A stretch of 64,000 nt of DNA from assembly GCA_041392805.1 (NCBI GenBank), contig JAWKLJ010000001.1:1550001-1614000 (forward strand), written 5' to 3'. A program made the translations under genes and the position numbers. Every line of letters starts with the position of its first letter. Within the stretch, counting starts at the first letter, position 1. Below the pieces are notes generated by a model. That model did no database searches. It was not told where the DNA came from and worked only from the letters and a program-made list of their open reading frames with translations. Shown one piece after another: positions 26,217-35,479 of this stretch. The DNA is from Saprospiraceae bacterium. Its GTDB lineage: Bacteria > Bacteroidota > Bacteroidia > Chitinophagales > Saprospiraceae.

Positions 26217-28037
26217 TCAAATATATCCTTGGGCTTGTAAATGAAATAATTCAGCATATTTTCCATCCTTTTGCAATAATTCTTCATGACTACCCAATTC
26301 CAATAATCGACCATTCTCTAGCACCAAAATGCGATCAGCCATTCTTACTGTACTAAATCGATGAGAAATAAGCACAGCCGATTTGTCTTCAATCAGGTCC
26401 GAAAACCGCTGAAAAACCTCATGCTCGGCCCGGGCATCCAATGCAGAAGTAGGTTCATCAAGAATCAACAGCTGGGCATCGCGCATATATGCCCGCGCCA
26501 GCGCAATCTTTTGCCATTGCCCGCCCGACAATTCCAATCCATCAGCAAAGCGTTTGCCCAACATTTGATCATATTTACCCGGCAAGGATTCGATAACGGT
26601 ATTCGCCAGGCTTTTGTGGGCAGCCATTTCTATGGTGCTTTGCTCCCTTAATGCTTCAATATTACCTACGGCTATGTTCTCCCCTGCCTTCAACTGAAAC
26701 CGCATATAATCCTGGAAAATAATACCAATATGATCTCTTACGTCCTTCAAATCGTAGGCCCTCAAATCTATTCCCTCCAATAAGACCCGCCCCTCTGTGG
26801 GTTCGTATAGTCGCGCAAGCAATTTCACCAAGGTCGTCTTTCCTGCCCCATTTTCGCCTACCAAGGCCAGTTTCTCCCCTGGCGAGAGATGAAAAGACAA
26901 ATTGCGAATAGCCCATTTATCACTATTGGGGTATTTGAAACTAACATTTTCAAACCTAAATCCATCTACCAGCTTTTCAGGAAATAACGCTGCATTGTCC
27001 GCTGTTTTTATCGATGGCTGAATACTGAAAAAATCAAAGAGGTCCTGAAGGTATAAGGCGGAAGCAGCAATACTTGAAAAACGGGTCATGATGGATTGTA
27101 ACCGAGATTGCATGTTTTTAAAGCTACCGGATAGAAAGGTTAGGGTTCCTAGCGTAATTAAGCCACTTACCGTCTGAATAATGATGAAAATATAGGCCCC
27201 ATAATAAGCTATGGTACCTAATGTCGACAATAAACTCCCCCACGCAGCTCTACTTACAACGAGATTACGGTTGGCTTTATAATAGTTGTTAGATAATATT
27301 TCAAAGCGATTTGCTATAAAATCCGCCAAATTAAAGGTCTTCACCTCCTTGGCAAATTGGTCGCTGGCACCTATATATCGCAAATAATCGAGCTCTCTTC
27401 TCTCAGGGGTCCAACTCCTCGTCAGCGAGTAGGTTCTTTGATTGAAATGGGTCTCCCCCAAAAAAGAGGGAATAACGGCAACGATTAGAATTAAAATCAA
27501 CCAGGGATTAAAGGCAACCAAGCCCGCACCTAGAAAAAGAAGGGTAATTATATCCTGAAATTGCGATAAGACTTGGGTCATTAGTACCGTCCGACCGGTA
27601 GTTTGCCGACGTGCTCGTTCCAATTTATCATAAAATTCCGCATTCTCAAACTGATATAAATCCAAACTGGCTGCGTGTTTTATCAAATCTACAGAGGTCC
27701 TGTTCGACACCAAATCGCCCAACAAGCTATCCAATAACGAAATCGCCCTGCTGATAAGATCTGAAATTACCCCTAACGCCAATTCCAAGCCAAGCATAAG
27801 CCACAAGTAGCTTCGACCAGCTTCCCCCCCTTTTTCCATCAGCAATATGATCTCATCAATAATCTCTTTCCCAATGTACAACATGATTAAAGGAATCGCA
27901 GACTTTATCACCCGCAGTAAAACATTGCCAATACTCATCCCTTTATGGGTCTGCCAAATCAATTTGAAAAATCGGGGAAGGTTATTTAAGGCATTAAATT
28001 GCTCTTTCAGGGAGAGCTCCTCTTTTGTAATTGACAT
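26217..28037 (-). CDS. ABC exporter, fused permease and ATPase (type IV exporter half-transporter)
   Basis: 606 residues from the ATG at 28037; an upstream in-frame Met at 28079 adds a 14-residue non-conserved tail that I leave out. The N-terminal ~330 residues hold the transmembrane domain, with hydrophobic segments around IPLIMLYIGKEII, LGLELALGVI and LILILIVAVIPSFLG. The ATPase domain has Walker A (GENGAGKTTL), signature LSGGQWQKIALARA, Walker B (LLILDEPTSALD) and H-loop (ISHRFSTVR). The substrate is unknown. It resembles the stand-alone lipid or peptide exporters common in Bacteroidota. It lacks a C39 peptidase domain, unlike the exporter at 31865. It is divergent from the helicase gene 97 bp away. 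Confidence 0.9.
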   Translation of the reverse strand: MSITKEELSLKEQFNALNNLPRFFKLIWQTHKGMSIGNVLLRVIKSAIPLIMLYIGKEIIDEIILLMEKGGEAGRSYLWLMLGLELALGVISDLISRAISLLDSLLGDLVSNRTSVDLIKHAASLDLYQFENAEFYDKLERARRQTTGRTVLMTQVLSQFQDIITLLFLGAGLVAFNPWLILILIVAVIPSFLGETHFNQRTYSLTRSWTPERRELDYLRYIGASDQFAKEVKTFNLADFIANRFEILSNNYYKANRNLVVSRAAWGSLLSTLGTIAYYGAYIFIIIQTVSGLITLGTLTFLSGSFKNMQSRLQSIMTRFSSIAASALYLQDLFDFFSIQPSIKTADNAALFPEKLVDGFRFENVSFKYPNSDKWAIRNLSFHLSPGEKLALVGENGAGKTTLVKLLARLYEPTEGRVLLEGIDLRAYDLKDVRDHIGIIFQDYMRFQLKAGENIAVGNIEALREQSTIEMAAHKSLANTVIESLPGKYDQMLGKRFADGLELSGGQWQKIALARAYMRDAQLLILDEPTSALDARAEHEVFQRFSDLIEDKSAVLISHRFSTVRMADRILVLENGRLLELGSHEELLQKDGKYAELFHLQAQGYI

Positions 28038-28133
28038 GTATTCTCTTTTTACCCTTACAATTACAATAAAAGTAGACAATTAGTTTAGCTTTAGCTAGGT
28101 TCTTAGTTTCTTTGCCCCACACCAAACTGGGCT

Positions 28134-30035
28134 ATGTCTAACATTATTCAAGAATTAGAACGGCTGTCGGAATTACTCGCTTTGGAAAAAAAGGAAGATT
28201 TCGAACAACATAAACAGAAAGTATTGAGTCTTCCGCTGGAACAAAGAGTGCAAAAAGGCTATTCCTGGTACCCAGTCTCGCTCCTCAAATCTGGTTACGC
28301 CCTGGGAGAACGAGCCTATGTCATTGTCGAACGAGCGGAGATAGGCAATAACCACCAGTTCCGCCCAGGAAAAATGGTCAACTTCTTTACCCGTCAAGCC
28401 GATGCCTACCAACCTGAAAAAACTGGCGTTATCCAGTATGTTGAAAAAAGACGGATGAAAATCATCTTGAATGCTAAGGACCTGCCAGAATGGTTGGGAA
28501 TGGGGCAAATTGGAGTTGATTTGCTTTTTGACGAACGGACCTATATGGAAATGGAAAAAGCCCTTAAGCTCGTCAAAAAAGCCAAAAATGATCGACTAGC
28601 AGAAATCAGAGACATTCTCCTGGGTGCTCAAAAACCAGGTTTGATTCCTCCTAGCATCCCACTCCATATTCCACAATTAAATGCCTCCCAAAACAAGGCG
28701 GTCCAACAAGCACTGAACACCCCAGATGTCAGTATCATTCATGGCCCCCCCGGAACAGGCAAAACAACGACTTTAGTGGAAGTCGTTCGCCTACTTTGCA
28801 AGGAAGAACAAACCGTGCTGGTAACGGCTCCCAGCAATACAGCCGTCGACCTACTCACCGAACGCCTGGCAGCCATCGGTTTGAATGTCCTCAGAATAGG
28901 AAATATTTCCAGGGTAGATGAAAATATCATCAAACATACCCTGGAATCTAAATTATCCCTACACCCCGAAAGCAAAAACATCAAAAAAGTAAGAATTCAG
29001 GCCGCCGAGTCCCGACGACAAGCCAGTCGCTTCCGCCGCCGCTTTGGCAAAGAGGAATACCTCGAACGACGCCACCTACAGGAGCAAGCCAAAGAACTGG
29101 CAGCCTGGGCCAACCAATTAGAGGATCGTTTGGTCGAACAAATAATAGCTGCTGCTAATGTCATTACCTGTACCCTAGTCGGTTCTACCCAAAAGGTATT
29201 GGATAAGGTAAAGTTTCGTACCCTCATCATTGATGAAGCGGCTCAAGCCCTTGAACCCGCTTGCTGGATTCCCATCACTAAAGCAGCCAGGGTCGTCCTC
29301 ACCGGAGACCCCTTCCAACTGCCTCCTACCGTCAAAAGCAGACTTGCCCAACAGCAAGGATTTGACAAAACACTCATCGAAAAATGCCTCGAAAGAATCA
29401 GCATCACCTCTTTCTTGGATACTCAATACCGAATGAACGAACATATCATGGGCTTTTCCAATGCTCGTTTTTATCAAAATGAACTCATTGCCGCCCCAGA
29501 GGTTGCCCAACAACGCCTCCCCTACGCATCCGATGAAGCCATCCTATTTATAGATACCGCGGGTTGTGGCTTTGAAGAAAAAATACACATACAATACCAA
29601 AGCCGATTCAATCCCGAAGAATTTCAAATCCTCCGAGAACATTTATACCTCCTGGTTAGCCGATTTGAAGTCGACACCCTCCCCTCTATTGCCCTCATCT
29701 CACCCTACAGAGAACAGGTTGTCTACATGAAAACACAACTGGAACAGGATGAATTGCTCAAAGCACTTCCTATTACTATTAATACGATCGACGGTTTCCA
29801 AGGGCAGGAAAGAGATGTCATCTATATCTCATTGGTTCGCTCTAATAACAAATCAGAAATAGGCTTTCTGAAAGACTACCGAAGGATGAATGTGGCCATG
29901 ACCCGCGCCAGGTTACAACTCATCATGGTCGGAGATAGCGCTACCCTAGGCAACGACCCCTTCTACCAGGAACTCCTGGATTATGTAGACAAAGTAGGCC
30001 AATATCAAACAGCATGGGAATACCTGCAAGGGTGA
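28134..30035 (+). CDS. Superfamily 1 helicase, UPF1/IGHMBP2-like
   Basis: 633 residues. Helicase motifs in order: Walker A GPPGTGKTTT (about 204-213), motif II DEAAQALEP, motif III GDPFQLPPTV, motif IV-like QYRMNEHIMGFSN, motif V TIDGFQGQERDV and motif VI RRMNVAMTRAR. The N-terminal ~170 residues form a beta-barrel-like region as in SMUBP-2/IGHMBP2 relatives. These enzymes unwind RNA or DNA 5'-3' using ATP; the bacterial role is poorly known. It precedes the peptide gene by 209 bp on the same strand but is a widespread housekeeping-type gene, so I do not include it in that locus. Confidence 0.9.
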   Translation: MSNIIQELERLSELLALEKKEDFEQHKQKVLSLPLEQRVQKGYSWYPVSLLKSGYALGERAYVIVERAEIGNNHQFRPGKMVNFFTRQADAYQPEKTGVIQYVEKRRMKIILNAKDLPEWLGMGQIGVDLLFDERTYMEMEKALKLVKKAKNDRLAEIRDILLGAQKPGLIPPSIPLHIPQLNASQNKAVQQALNTPDVSIIHGPPGTGKTTTLVEVVRLLCKEEQTVLVTAPSNTAVDLLTERLAAIGLNVLRIGNISRVDENIIKHTLESKLSLHPESKNIKKVRIQAAESRRQASRFRRRFGKEEYLERRHLQEQAKELAAWANQLEDRLVEQIIAAANVITCTLVGSTQKVLDKVKFRTLIIDEAAQALEPACWIPITKAARVVLTGDPFQLPPTVKSRLAQQQGFDKTLIEKCLERISITSFLDTQYRMNEHIMGFSNARFYQNELIAAPEVAQQRLPYASDEAILFIDTAGCGFEEKIHIQYQSRFNPEEFQILREHLYLLVSRFEVDTLPSIALISPYREQVVYMKTQLEQDELLKALPITINTIDGFQGQERDVIYISLVRSNNKSEIGFLKDYRRMNVAMTRARLQLIMVGDSATLGNDPFYQELLDYVDKVGQYQTAWEYLQG

Positions 30036-30244
30036 GTATCTGCTTGAGTACGTATTCGGGATCCTAAGTACGCCTGTTCAGAAGAGAAATTGACCTATTC
30101 AGTATCATTTTTTTTTATCTAGTCAATTTCAAGGCTATTATTGTATCGTTGTTCGGAAATAAAATTAGAGAATTGTTGATTAATACCCTTGCTTCAGCGA
30201 AAAGACAAACAATAACCTATTTTCTAATTTTAAATTTTTCAAAC

Positions 30245-30430
30245 ATGTTAACTTTAAAATCAATCCTTTCCGATTTGTCTGAAGACAGAATCAATCAAGT
30301 AGCTGCTCGTGGTATCCAAGGTGGTAGAAGAACTCGTACCCGCACTCGTAGTCATTCTAATTCTGGAAGAAGCCATTCCAACTCTCGTTCCAATTCTCGT
30401 TCTCATTCAAGATCTCGTTCTCATTCTTAG
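30245..30430 (+). CDS. Double-glycine leader precursor peptide with Arg/Ser-rich core
   Basis: 61 residues from the ATG at 30245. The frame could extend to 30149, but that start adds a hydrophobic stretch not typical of such leaders. Leader residues 1-27 (MLTLKSILSDLSEDR ... GIQGG) end in Gly-Gly with Ile at -4 and -12, as in peptides cut by C39 peptidases. The predicted 34-residue core begins RRTRTRTRSHS and contains 13 Ser, 10 Arg, 4 His, 3 Asn, 3 Thr and 1 Gly, with no hydrophobic, acidic, Cys or Lys residue. It is the first gene upstream of a PqqD-like/kinase fusion and a C39 ABC exporter. Inferred role: substrate that is modified (probably Ser phosphorylation), cleaved after GG and secreted. 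No match to a bacteriocin family that I recognise. Gene size and repetitiveness mean automatic callers may miss it. Confidence 0.8.
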   Translation: MLTLKSILSDLSEDRINQVAARGIQGGRRTRTRTRSHSNSGRSHSNSRSNSRSHSRSRSHS

Positions 30431-30589
30431 GACTTTCTGAATAGCTACAGTATTAAATGTTTATGGCCTTGATTTATATCAGGCCGCTGTGGCGCTTTCA
30501 ATGACCAATTAAAAAGGAGGAATTGAGCATTTGGTAACAAAAATACCGTGTCCCCCATTTTTCAATTGGACAATTGAGTCCACCTTCTC

Positions 30590-30625
30590 GTCAGGGGGTT
30601 ATTCTTCTGCGAATAGCTCCCTGAC
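30590..30625 (+). promoter_or_regulatory. Hairpin between peptide gene and kinase gene
   Basis: GTCAGGG (30590-30596) pairs with CCCTGAC (30619-30625), and an inner TATTC/GAATA stem closes a small loop. There is no U-tract, so it is not a standard terminator. It ends 14 nt before the kinase ATG. It could slow read-through, stabilise the downstream end of the peptide mRNA or mask the kinase start, which would give more peptide than enzyme. The role is inference. Confidence 0.5.
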
Positions 30626-30639
30626 ATAACCACTTACTT

Positions 30640-31905
30640 ATGCCTAAAGTAAAATACATTCTACACAGCAGGTGTCGGTTACTTCCTTTGAAAGAAATAA
30701 AAAAGAAAAAACTCCCTAATGTTCAGGAAGTCAGGGATATCCTTGCGGAAAAATTATTCGTATTAGAAGAAAATGGCTGCTGGCATCTTTTGAATAACAC
30801 GATTAAACACTTTCTTGCTGCATTCCAAACCCCTACCAGTTTGCCACAAGTAATCCAACAATTTGCTCAAATGGCAGGTTGCCAACCCAATGAAATCAAA
30901 CCTATCATGCGCCAGTTTTTTGATGACATGGTAGATAGAGGCTTCCTCATAAAACACACCCAACAATTAAATTGCGCACCCTCAAAAATGAATCGTGCCA
31001 TCTTTCGTAAAGGCCAAAAAATAGAAGACTATAAAATTATCCGCCAAATTTATAAAAATCCAGATCTGGAAATTTACCTGGGGCAACACCTTAAAAAGCT
31101 ACAATTCGCTGCAATAAAAGTACTTCGAACAGCCGAAAAAGCTTCGTCCAAACAACAATTGGCAGAAAAAAATGCATTCCTACAAGAATTTAAACTGATG
31201 CAAGAACTCAACGGCCATCCCAATGTGTGTCAGTGTTATGCCTTAGTCGACAAACCATCCTATACCCTCGGCATTTTATCCTATGTTGAAGGGCCCGGCC
31301 TCCGTAGCTTCATCAAAAAACAAAAGCCTGACTTGACAACTACCCTCCAGTTGATCGAACAAATCCTTGCTGCCATGTCCTTTGTTCATCAGCGAAAGGT
31401 CCTCCACGGCGATATTCACCTGAGCAATTTCATTGTAGATGCCAACAGTAATCGTATTATTCTTATCGACTTCAATTTGTCAAACCGGGAAATGCCCAAG
31501 GAGGATGAAATCATAAGAGAAGGCGGTGTTTACCAATATATCCCACCGGAAAAACTGGATGCTCGCGCCTTTCAATTTGTCAATAACCGCTCCGATTATT
31601 GCTCAGAAGTTTTTCAGCTCGGAGTGGTTATTTACTACATGCTCTACCATGATATGCCATTTGATGATTTTAGCTGGCAGGCATTGGCCAAACGTATCCT
31701 GGAGGATGAACCTGACTACCCCCTCGTAACACCCCAACTTGAACGCATTCCGGTATTTGCCTTAAACCTTTTGAAAAAAAGCCTCCAGAAAAAGCCCAAA
31801 GAAAGGTTTTCCTCCGCTATCCAATTTTATAAATCCTGGCAAAAAGAACGTCAATCTGAAGATTATGTTTACGAAAAAAACAATTATCGATCAACAGCGC
31901 AGTAG
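30640..31905 (+). CDS. PqqD-like domain fused to Ser/Thr-type protein kinase
   Basis: 421 residues. Residues ~40-105 (GCWHLLNNTIKHFL ... MVDRGFLI) match the pattern of PqqD-like domains, the RiPP recognition element that binds leader peptides. Residues ~128-400 are a eukaryotic-like kinase: VAIK-type Lys160 (FAAIKVL), alpha-C Glu183, HGD 256-258 with catalytic Asp258, Asn263 and a DFN (277-279) in place of DFG, then PPE. The glycine loop is degenerate. HGD instead of HRD is also seen in lanthipeptide-synthetase kinase domains. There is no cyclase or lyase domain, so simple phosphorylation of the precursor is the likeliest activity (inference). The stop overlaps the exporter start by 41 nt, so translation is probably coupled. 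Confidence 0.78.
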   Translation: MPKVKYILHSRCRLLPLKEIKKKKLPNVQEVRDILAEKLFVLEENGCWHLLNNTIKHFLAAFQTPTSLPQVIQQFAQMAGCQPNEIKPIMRQFFDDMVDRGFLIKHTQQLNCAPSKMNRAIFRKGQKIEDYKIIRQIYKNPDLEIYLGQHLKKLQFAAIKVLRTAEKASSKQQLAEKNAFLQEFKLMQELNGHPNVCQCYALVDKPSYTLGILSYVEGPGLRSFIKKQKPDLTTTLQLIEQILAAMSFVHQRKVLHGDIHLSNFIVDANSNRIILIDFNLSNREMPKEDEIIREGGVYQYIPPEKLDARAFQFVNNRSDYCSEVFQLGVVIYYMLYHDMPFDDFSWQALAKRILEDEPDYPLVTPQLERIPVFALNLLKKSLQKKPKERFSSAIQFYKSWQKERQSEDYVYEKNNYRSTAQ

Positions 31906-34297
31906 CAATGATTGCGGCATTAGCGCAGTCAAAACCGTCTGTAATATCCTGGATGTAAACATCAGCAGAGGAATGATCGAAGATCATATTGCCTTGGATC
32001 AACAAGGCGCCACGCTGGAAAGTCTCGACCAGTTCTTTCGACAATTTGGCTTCTCCACTAAATTCCAATTGCTGGATGTCCATTCGGTAGAAGAAAATGA
32101 AGCAGAGATCAATGACCTTTGCCCTTTTATCACTCCTATCAAAAGTAGAAGAGGACTCCATTATATCGTTATTGAAAAATTTCAAAAAGGTCATTTCCAT
32201 GTACTAGACCCAGTCCAGGTCAAAGGCTATAAACTTAATCTACAAGCCTTCAGGCATCAAGCCTATTTTTCAAAGGCCATGCTTGAATTGGTTGAGTTGG
32301 AAGATGCCCTCAGGGTAAAAATCAAAGAAGAATTGAGTCAAAGGCCCATCCAAATGCCCAAAGTATACACGGGAAAAGCCTTGGTTGAGCTATTCAACAA
32401 ACTTAACTACTTCAACTATATCAAAACCAACTACCCTTTCCAAAGCGAAGCAATAGAAAACGGTTTTCTGGAAGATTTAATTCATCAGCAAGATTTGGCA
32501 TCCATTCCACTCAGTTTCAGAAGCTTAAAACTCATCCATCAAAACCTTGAAATCGAAGCACCTGTTATTTTATCCATCGAAAAAACGGATAAAGTAATTC
32601 AGCCTGAGGACACGGACCAAGAAGCCAATGTTTACTTAAAACTATTCAAAAGTATTCGAGGTATTCGAGACCTTTGGGCCATCTTCATCATGACTACCTT
32701 TATTGCAGCAGGTATTACCTATGTTGCTGTATTTATCAATCAAATTCTCATTGATCATATCTTGCCTTCTTACCAAATCAATACGCTCACACTTTTTGCG
32801 GTAGGAGTAGGAATTTTTTACTTATCAGACCTTATCTTTTCTAGCTTTAAACGCTATTTCGCCATCCACCTCGGGAACGTTTTTGATCGGTACTTCTTAA
32901 TGGTTTTTGATAATCGCTTGAACGACTATTCCATCCGCTATTTGGAAAGTTTCCGACGCGGTGATTTGGTTGAAAGACTCAGCGATTCGATGAAAGTGAA
33001 GTCCTTCTTCATGGATTTCTTCTCCAAGATATTTATCAATGTGGTTATTGCCTTTTTTTCCATCGCTATTCTAGTGATGATAAACTGGCAACTTGCCCTG
33101 ATTGTACTCTTGGTTTTGTTCGTATTTGCAGGCCTTTTTTATAGCTTAACGCCCTTTATCCAAAAACTAGAACAACAGCGGTTTTCCAAAAAAGCCGATT
33201 TCTTTTCTCGGTTTATGGAAAAAATTGACGGCATACAAGTCATCAAAGCCCTTCAATTAGAACACTATTCCTCGGATGAAATCAAATCCAATGTTGATGC
33301 ACTCATCCAGGTTAGAACAAAATCCAGGTACCTGGGTTTACTCAATTCCTTTATGACCTCCCTTATAACTTCTTTGGCTATACTCGCTATTATTGTCATT
33401 GCCTCGCGTGAAATGATCCTTCACAATGCCATCACTCTTGGGATGATCATTACGTTTATCGCCCTCTCCAAAAAAATATTCAGTGCCTTCAGTGCTTTAC
33501 TCGATTACAACCTTTCTCTTCAAGAAAACCAGGTTATCCTTCATCGCTTTTTTGACTTTAAAGACCCTGAAATAAAACCAATTCAACTAGCTGCTGTCAA
33601 CCAAATTCAACAATTCAATTTGGAAAGACTGCAATTACAAGATATTTCTTTTGCCTATCTTGACCAACAATATATTCTCAAAGGGCTCCAACTGGATATC
33701 CACGCTGGCCAAAAAATATGGATACAAGGCCGAAATGGCTCCGGGAAGTCAACCCTTTGCAAAATTCTTTCCTTTTTATACCAACCTACCCAAGGAAGCG
33801 TCTTGGTAAATGGCCTTGATGCCAGTATGTTTGACCTAAGGCGCCTAGGCTCGAAAATTGCCTTCGTTTCAGGAGACGACCTCATCTTCAATGAATCGAT
33901 CCTCTTTAATATTGCCTTTGGACAACCTGTCGACATCAAAAAAGTAATACGCCTGGCCAAAGCCCTAGACTTCTATGACTTCATCGATAGCCAAGCTGAT
34001 AAATTCAACCATGTTATCCATGAAAGAGGCAGAAACCTATCTACTGGCCAAAGACGCAAATTGCTGCTACTTCGTGCACTGATGACCAAAGCAGACCTTA
34101 TCATCCTTGATGAAATCTTTAATGGAATTGACCAAGAGGCCAAATACAAAGCTGAAATGTTGATCAATAGCCTCGATAAGCGAACATTTATTATTATCTC
34201 CCATATGCCTGTCGAGGAAATTATTTTTAACCAAAAATACAAACTAGAAAATGGATATCTACTGGAGCAAACCGCCGAAAACATTTACGCTCATTAA
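31865..34297 (+). CDS. Peptidase-containing ABC exporter (C39 peptidase, permease, ATPase)
   Basis: 810 residues. The C39 peptidase domain (about 1-145) has the full triad: Cys17 in NDCG, His99 in GLHYIVI and Asp115 in VLDPV, with the oxyanion Gln at 10/11. Residues ~150-265 form an extra linker not usual in ~700-residue relatives. Six membrane helices lie at about 270-560. The ATPase has Walker A GRNGSGKSTL, signature LSTGQRRKLLLLRAL, Walker B LIILDEIFNGID and an H-loop His. Such PCATs cut leader peptides after Gly-Gly and export the core. The substrate is very probably the peptide at 30245. It overlaps the kinase gene (41 nt) and the adaptor gene (47 nt). Confidence 0.92.
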   Translation: MFTKKTIIDQQRSSNDCGISAVKTVCNILDVNISRGMIEDHIALDQQGATLESLDQFFRQFGFSTKFQLLDVHSVEENEAEINDLCPFITPIKSRRGLHYIVIEKFQKGHFHVLDPVQVKGYKLNLQAFRHQAYFSKAMLELVELEDALRVKIKEELSQRPIQMPKVYTGKALVELFNKLNYFNYIKTNYPFQSEAIENGFLEDLIHQQDLASIPLSFRSLKLIHQNLEIEAPVILSIEKTDKVIQPEDTDQEANVYLKLFKSIRGIRDLWAIFIMTTFIAAGITYVAVFINQILIDHILPSYQINTLTLFAVGVGIFYLSDLIFSSFKRYFAIHLGNVFDRYFLMVFDNRLNDYSIRYLESFRRGDLVERLSDSMKVKSFFMDFFSKIFINVVIAFFSIAILVMINWQLALIVLLVLFVFAGLFYSLTPFIQKLEQQRFSKKADFFSRFMEKIDGIQVIKALQLEHYSSDEIKSNVDALIQVRTKSRYLGLLNSFMTSLITSLAILAIIVIASREMILHNAITLGMIITFIALSKKIFSAFSALLDYNLSLQENQVILHRFFDFKDPEIKPIQLAAVNQIQQFNLERLQLQDISFAYLDQQYILKGLQLDIHAGQKIWIQGRNGSGKSTLCKILSFLYQPTQGSVLVNGLDASMFDLRRLGSKIAFVSGDDLIFNESILFNIAFGQPVDIKKVIRLAKALDFYDFIDSQADKFNHVIHERGRNLSTGQRRKLLLLRALMTKADLIILDEIFNGIDQEAKYKAEMLINSLDKRTFIIISHMPVEEIIFNQKYKLENGYLLEQTAENIYAH

Positions 34298-35474
34298 AAT
34301 CATTTTTGGACTGCTGGCCAGCATGTTTGTCATTGCCATCCTCATGATTTTTCTACTAAAAATTAACGAGACAGTCCCCTTTCAATCAGGTGAAATCCTC
34401 TCCCGAAACGCTCCCATCGATTACAGGGCGCCCTATGAAGCAACCTTAGCTGAAATAAGGGTGCAAGAAGGCGATGCCGTCAACATCGGTGATACCCTCA
34501 TCGTTTTGCACAACGAAGGTTTACTCGGCCAGTACCACACCGCCAAAGAAGGCTACTGGCTCACCCTGGCCAACATAAACCTTTATAAACAACAACTGGA
34601 AAACCTCGACCTGAAAATTGTCAAAATGGAGGAACAGGTCAAAATTGTCGAATCTAAATACTATAGCAACCATAATAACCGGAAAATTGAACTGACAGCC
34701 TTAGAAAAACAGGTAAAATCCCAAAAAGAAAACATAGACATCTCTGAACAAAGACTTGAAAAAGAAAAGGAATTGTTGGCCATCGGGGCTATTAGCCAAA
34801 TGGAATACCAGGAAAAATACCAAGCTCACCTGGAAAAACTTAATGGGCTAACCGATTTACAAAAACAACACGATCTCCAATTTAGCTCCGGAAAAGGACT
34901 AAGCAATACTTATGATAGTGAACTGAAGCAAATGCAATTGCTGATCCTTTCCAATGATTATGAACTAGTCAATCTAAAAAAACGCCTACTAGAAGAAGAG
35001 GGCCGCAACCAGGAATTCATTGACAAAATGGAATTAATCTCATCTGAATTAAAAAAACTTGTTATCATTTCCGACATAGAGGGATACATTTCTCATTTAT
35101 TTAATACCAAAAGAGTCGCAAATTTTGTTGAAAAAGGAACGGCGCTGATTACTATAAGGCCCAAAGAAGAAGAAGCTTTTTATGCAAAGCTACTAATACC
35201 CCAAGCAGCTGTTTCAAAGGTTGATACCGGCCAGGTGGTACATTTCAAATTAGATGCTTACAATTTTTATCAATATGGCATCCTGCGCGGACGTGTGGCC
35301 CACATCTCCCAACAAGACACCAGCCAACAGTTTTACCTACTTGCTGATGTATCTGTCGATAAACCCTCCATCGTGGTTAAAAGTGGATTTCAGGTCAAAG
35401 GCGATATCATCCTACAAGAGGTCCGGCTTTATCAATTTATATTAAACAGATTATTTCATACCCTAGATAGCTAA
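34251..35474 (+). CDS. HlyD-family membrane fusion protein
   Basis: 407 residues. There is a short cytoplasmic N-terminus, one membrane segment (about 15-37, IIFGLLASMFVIAILMIFLL) and a lipoyl-like half (YEATLAEIRVQEGDAVNIGD). A long coiled-coil hairpin of about 140 residues rich in Lys, Glu and Leu follows, then the second lipoyl-like and beta-barrel parts (GYISHLF ... GTALITIRP). It bridges the inner-membrane PCAT to the outer membrane. It starts inside the exporter gene (47-nt overlap), so the two are made together. No TolC-like gene lies nearby; the partner is presumably encoded elsewhere. Confidence 0.9.
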   Translation: MDIYWSKPPKTFTLIKIIFGLLASMFVIAILMIFLLKINETVPFQSGEILSRNAPIDYRAPYEATLAEIRVQEGDAVNIGDTLIVLHNEGLLGQYHTAKEGYWLTLANINLYKQQLENLDLKIVKMEEQVKIVESKYYSNHNNRKIELTALEKQVKSQKENIDISEQRLEKEKELLAIGAISQMEYQEKYQAHLEKLNGLTDLQKQHDLQFSSGKGLSNTYDSELKQMQLLILSNDYELVNLKKRLLEEEGRNQEFIDKMELISSELKKLVIISDIEGYISHLFNTKRVANFVEKGTALITIRPKEEEAFYAKLLIPQAAVSKVDTGQVVHFKLDAYNFYQYGILRGRVAHISQQDTSQQFYLLADVSVDKPSIVVKSGFQVKGDIILQEVRLYQFILNRLFHTLDS

Positions 35475-35479
35475 ACCCA

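Noticed and set aside
26217..28037. ABC exporter as the transporter of the SR-rich peptide
   Set aside because: It has no C39 domain, is on the other strand, and a dedicated PCAT lies next to the peptide gene.
28134..30035. Helicase as part of the peptide system
   Set aside because: It shares the strand but is 209 bp away and belongs to a widespread family; nothing in the sequence ties it to peptide processing.
30149..30244. Upstream extension of the precursor peptide frame
   Set aside because: It would add a Phe/Ile/Leu-rich stretch before the leader; GG leaders are short and begin close to a pattern such as MLTLKSILSDLS, so the ATG at 30245 fits better.
30512..30535. Strong AAAAAGGAGG ribosome-site-like sequence in the peptide-kinase gap
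   Set aside because: No start codon followed by more than a few codons lies at a suitable distance, and Bacteroidota rarely use such sites.
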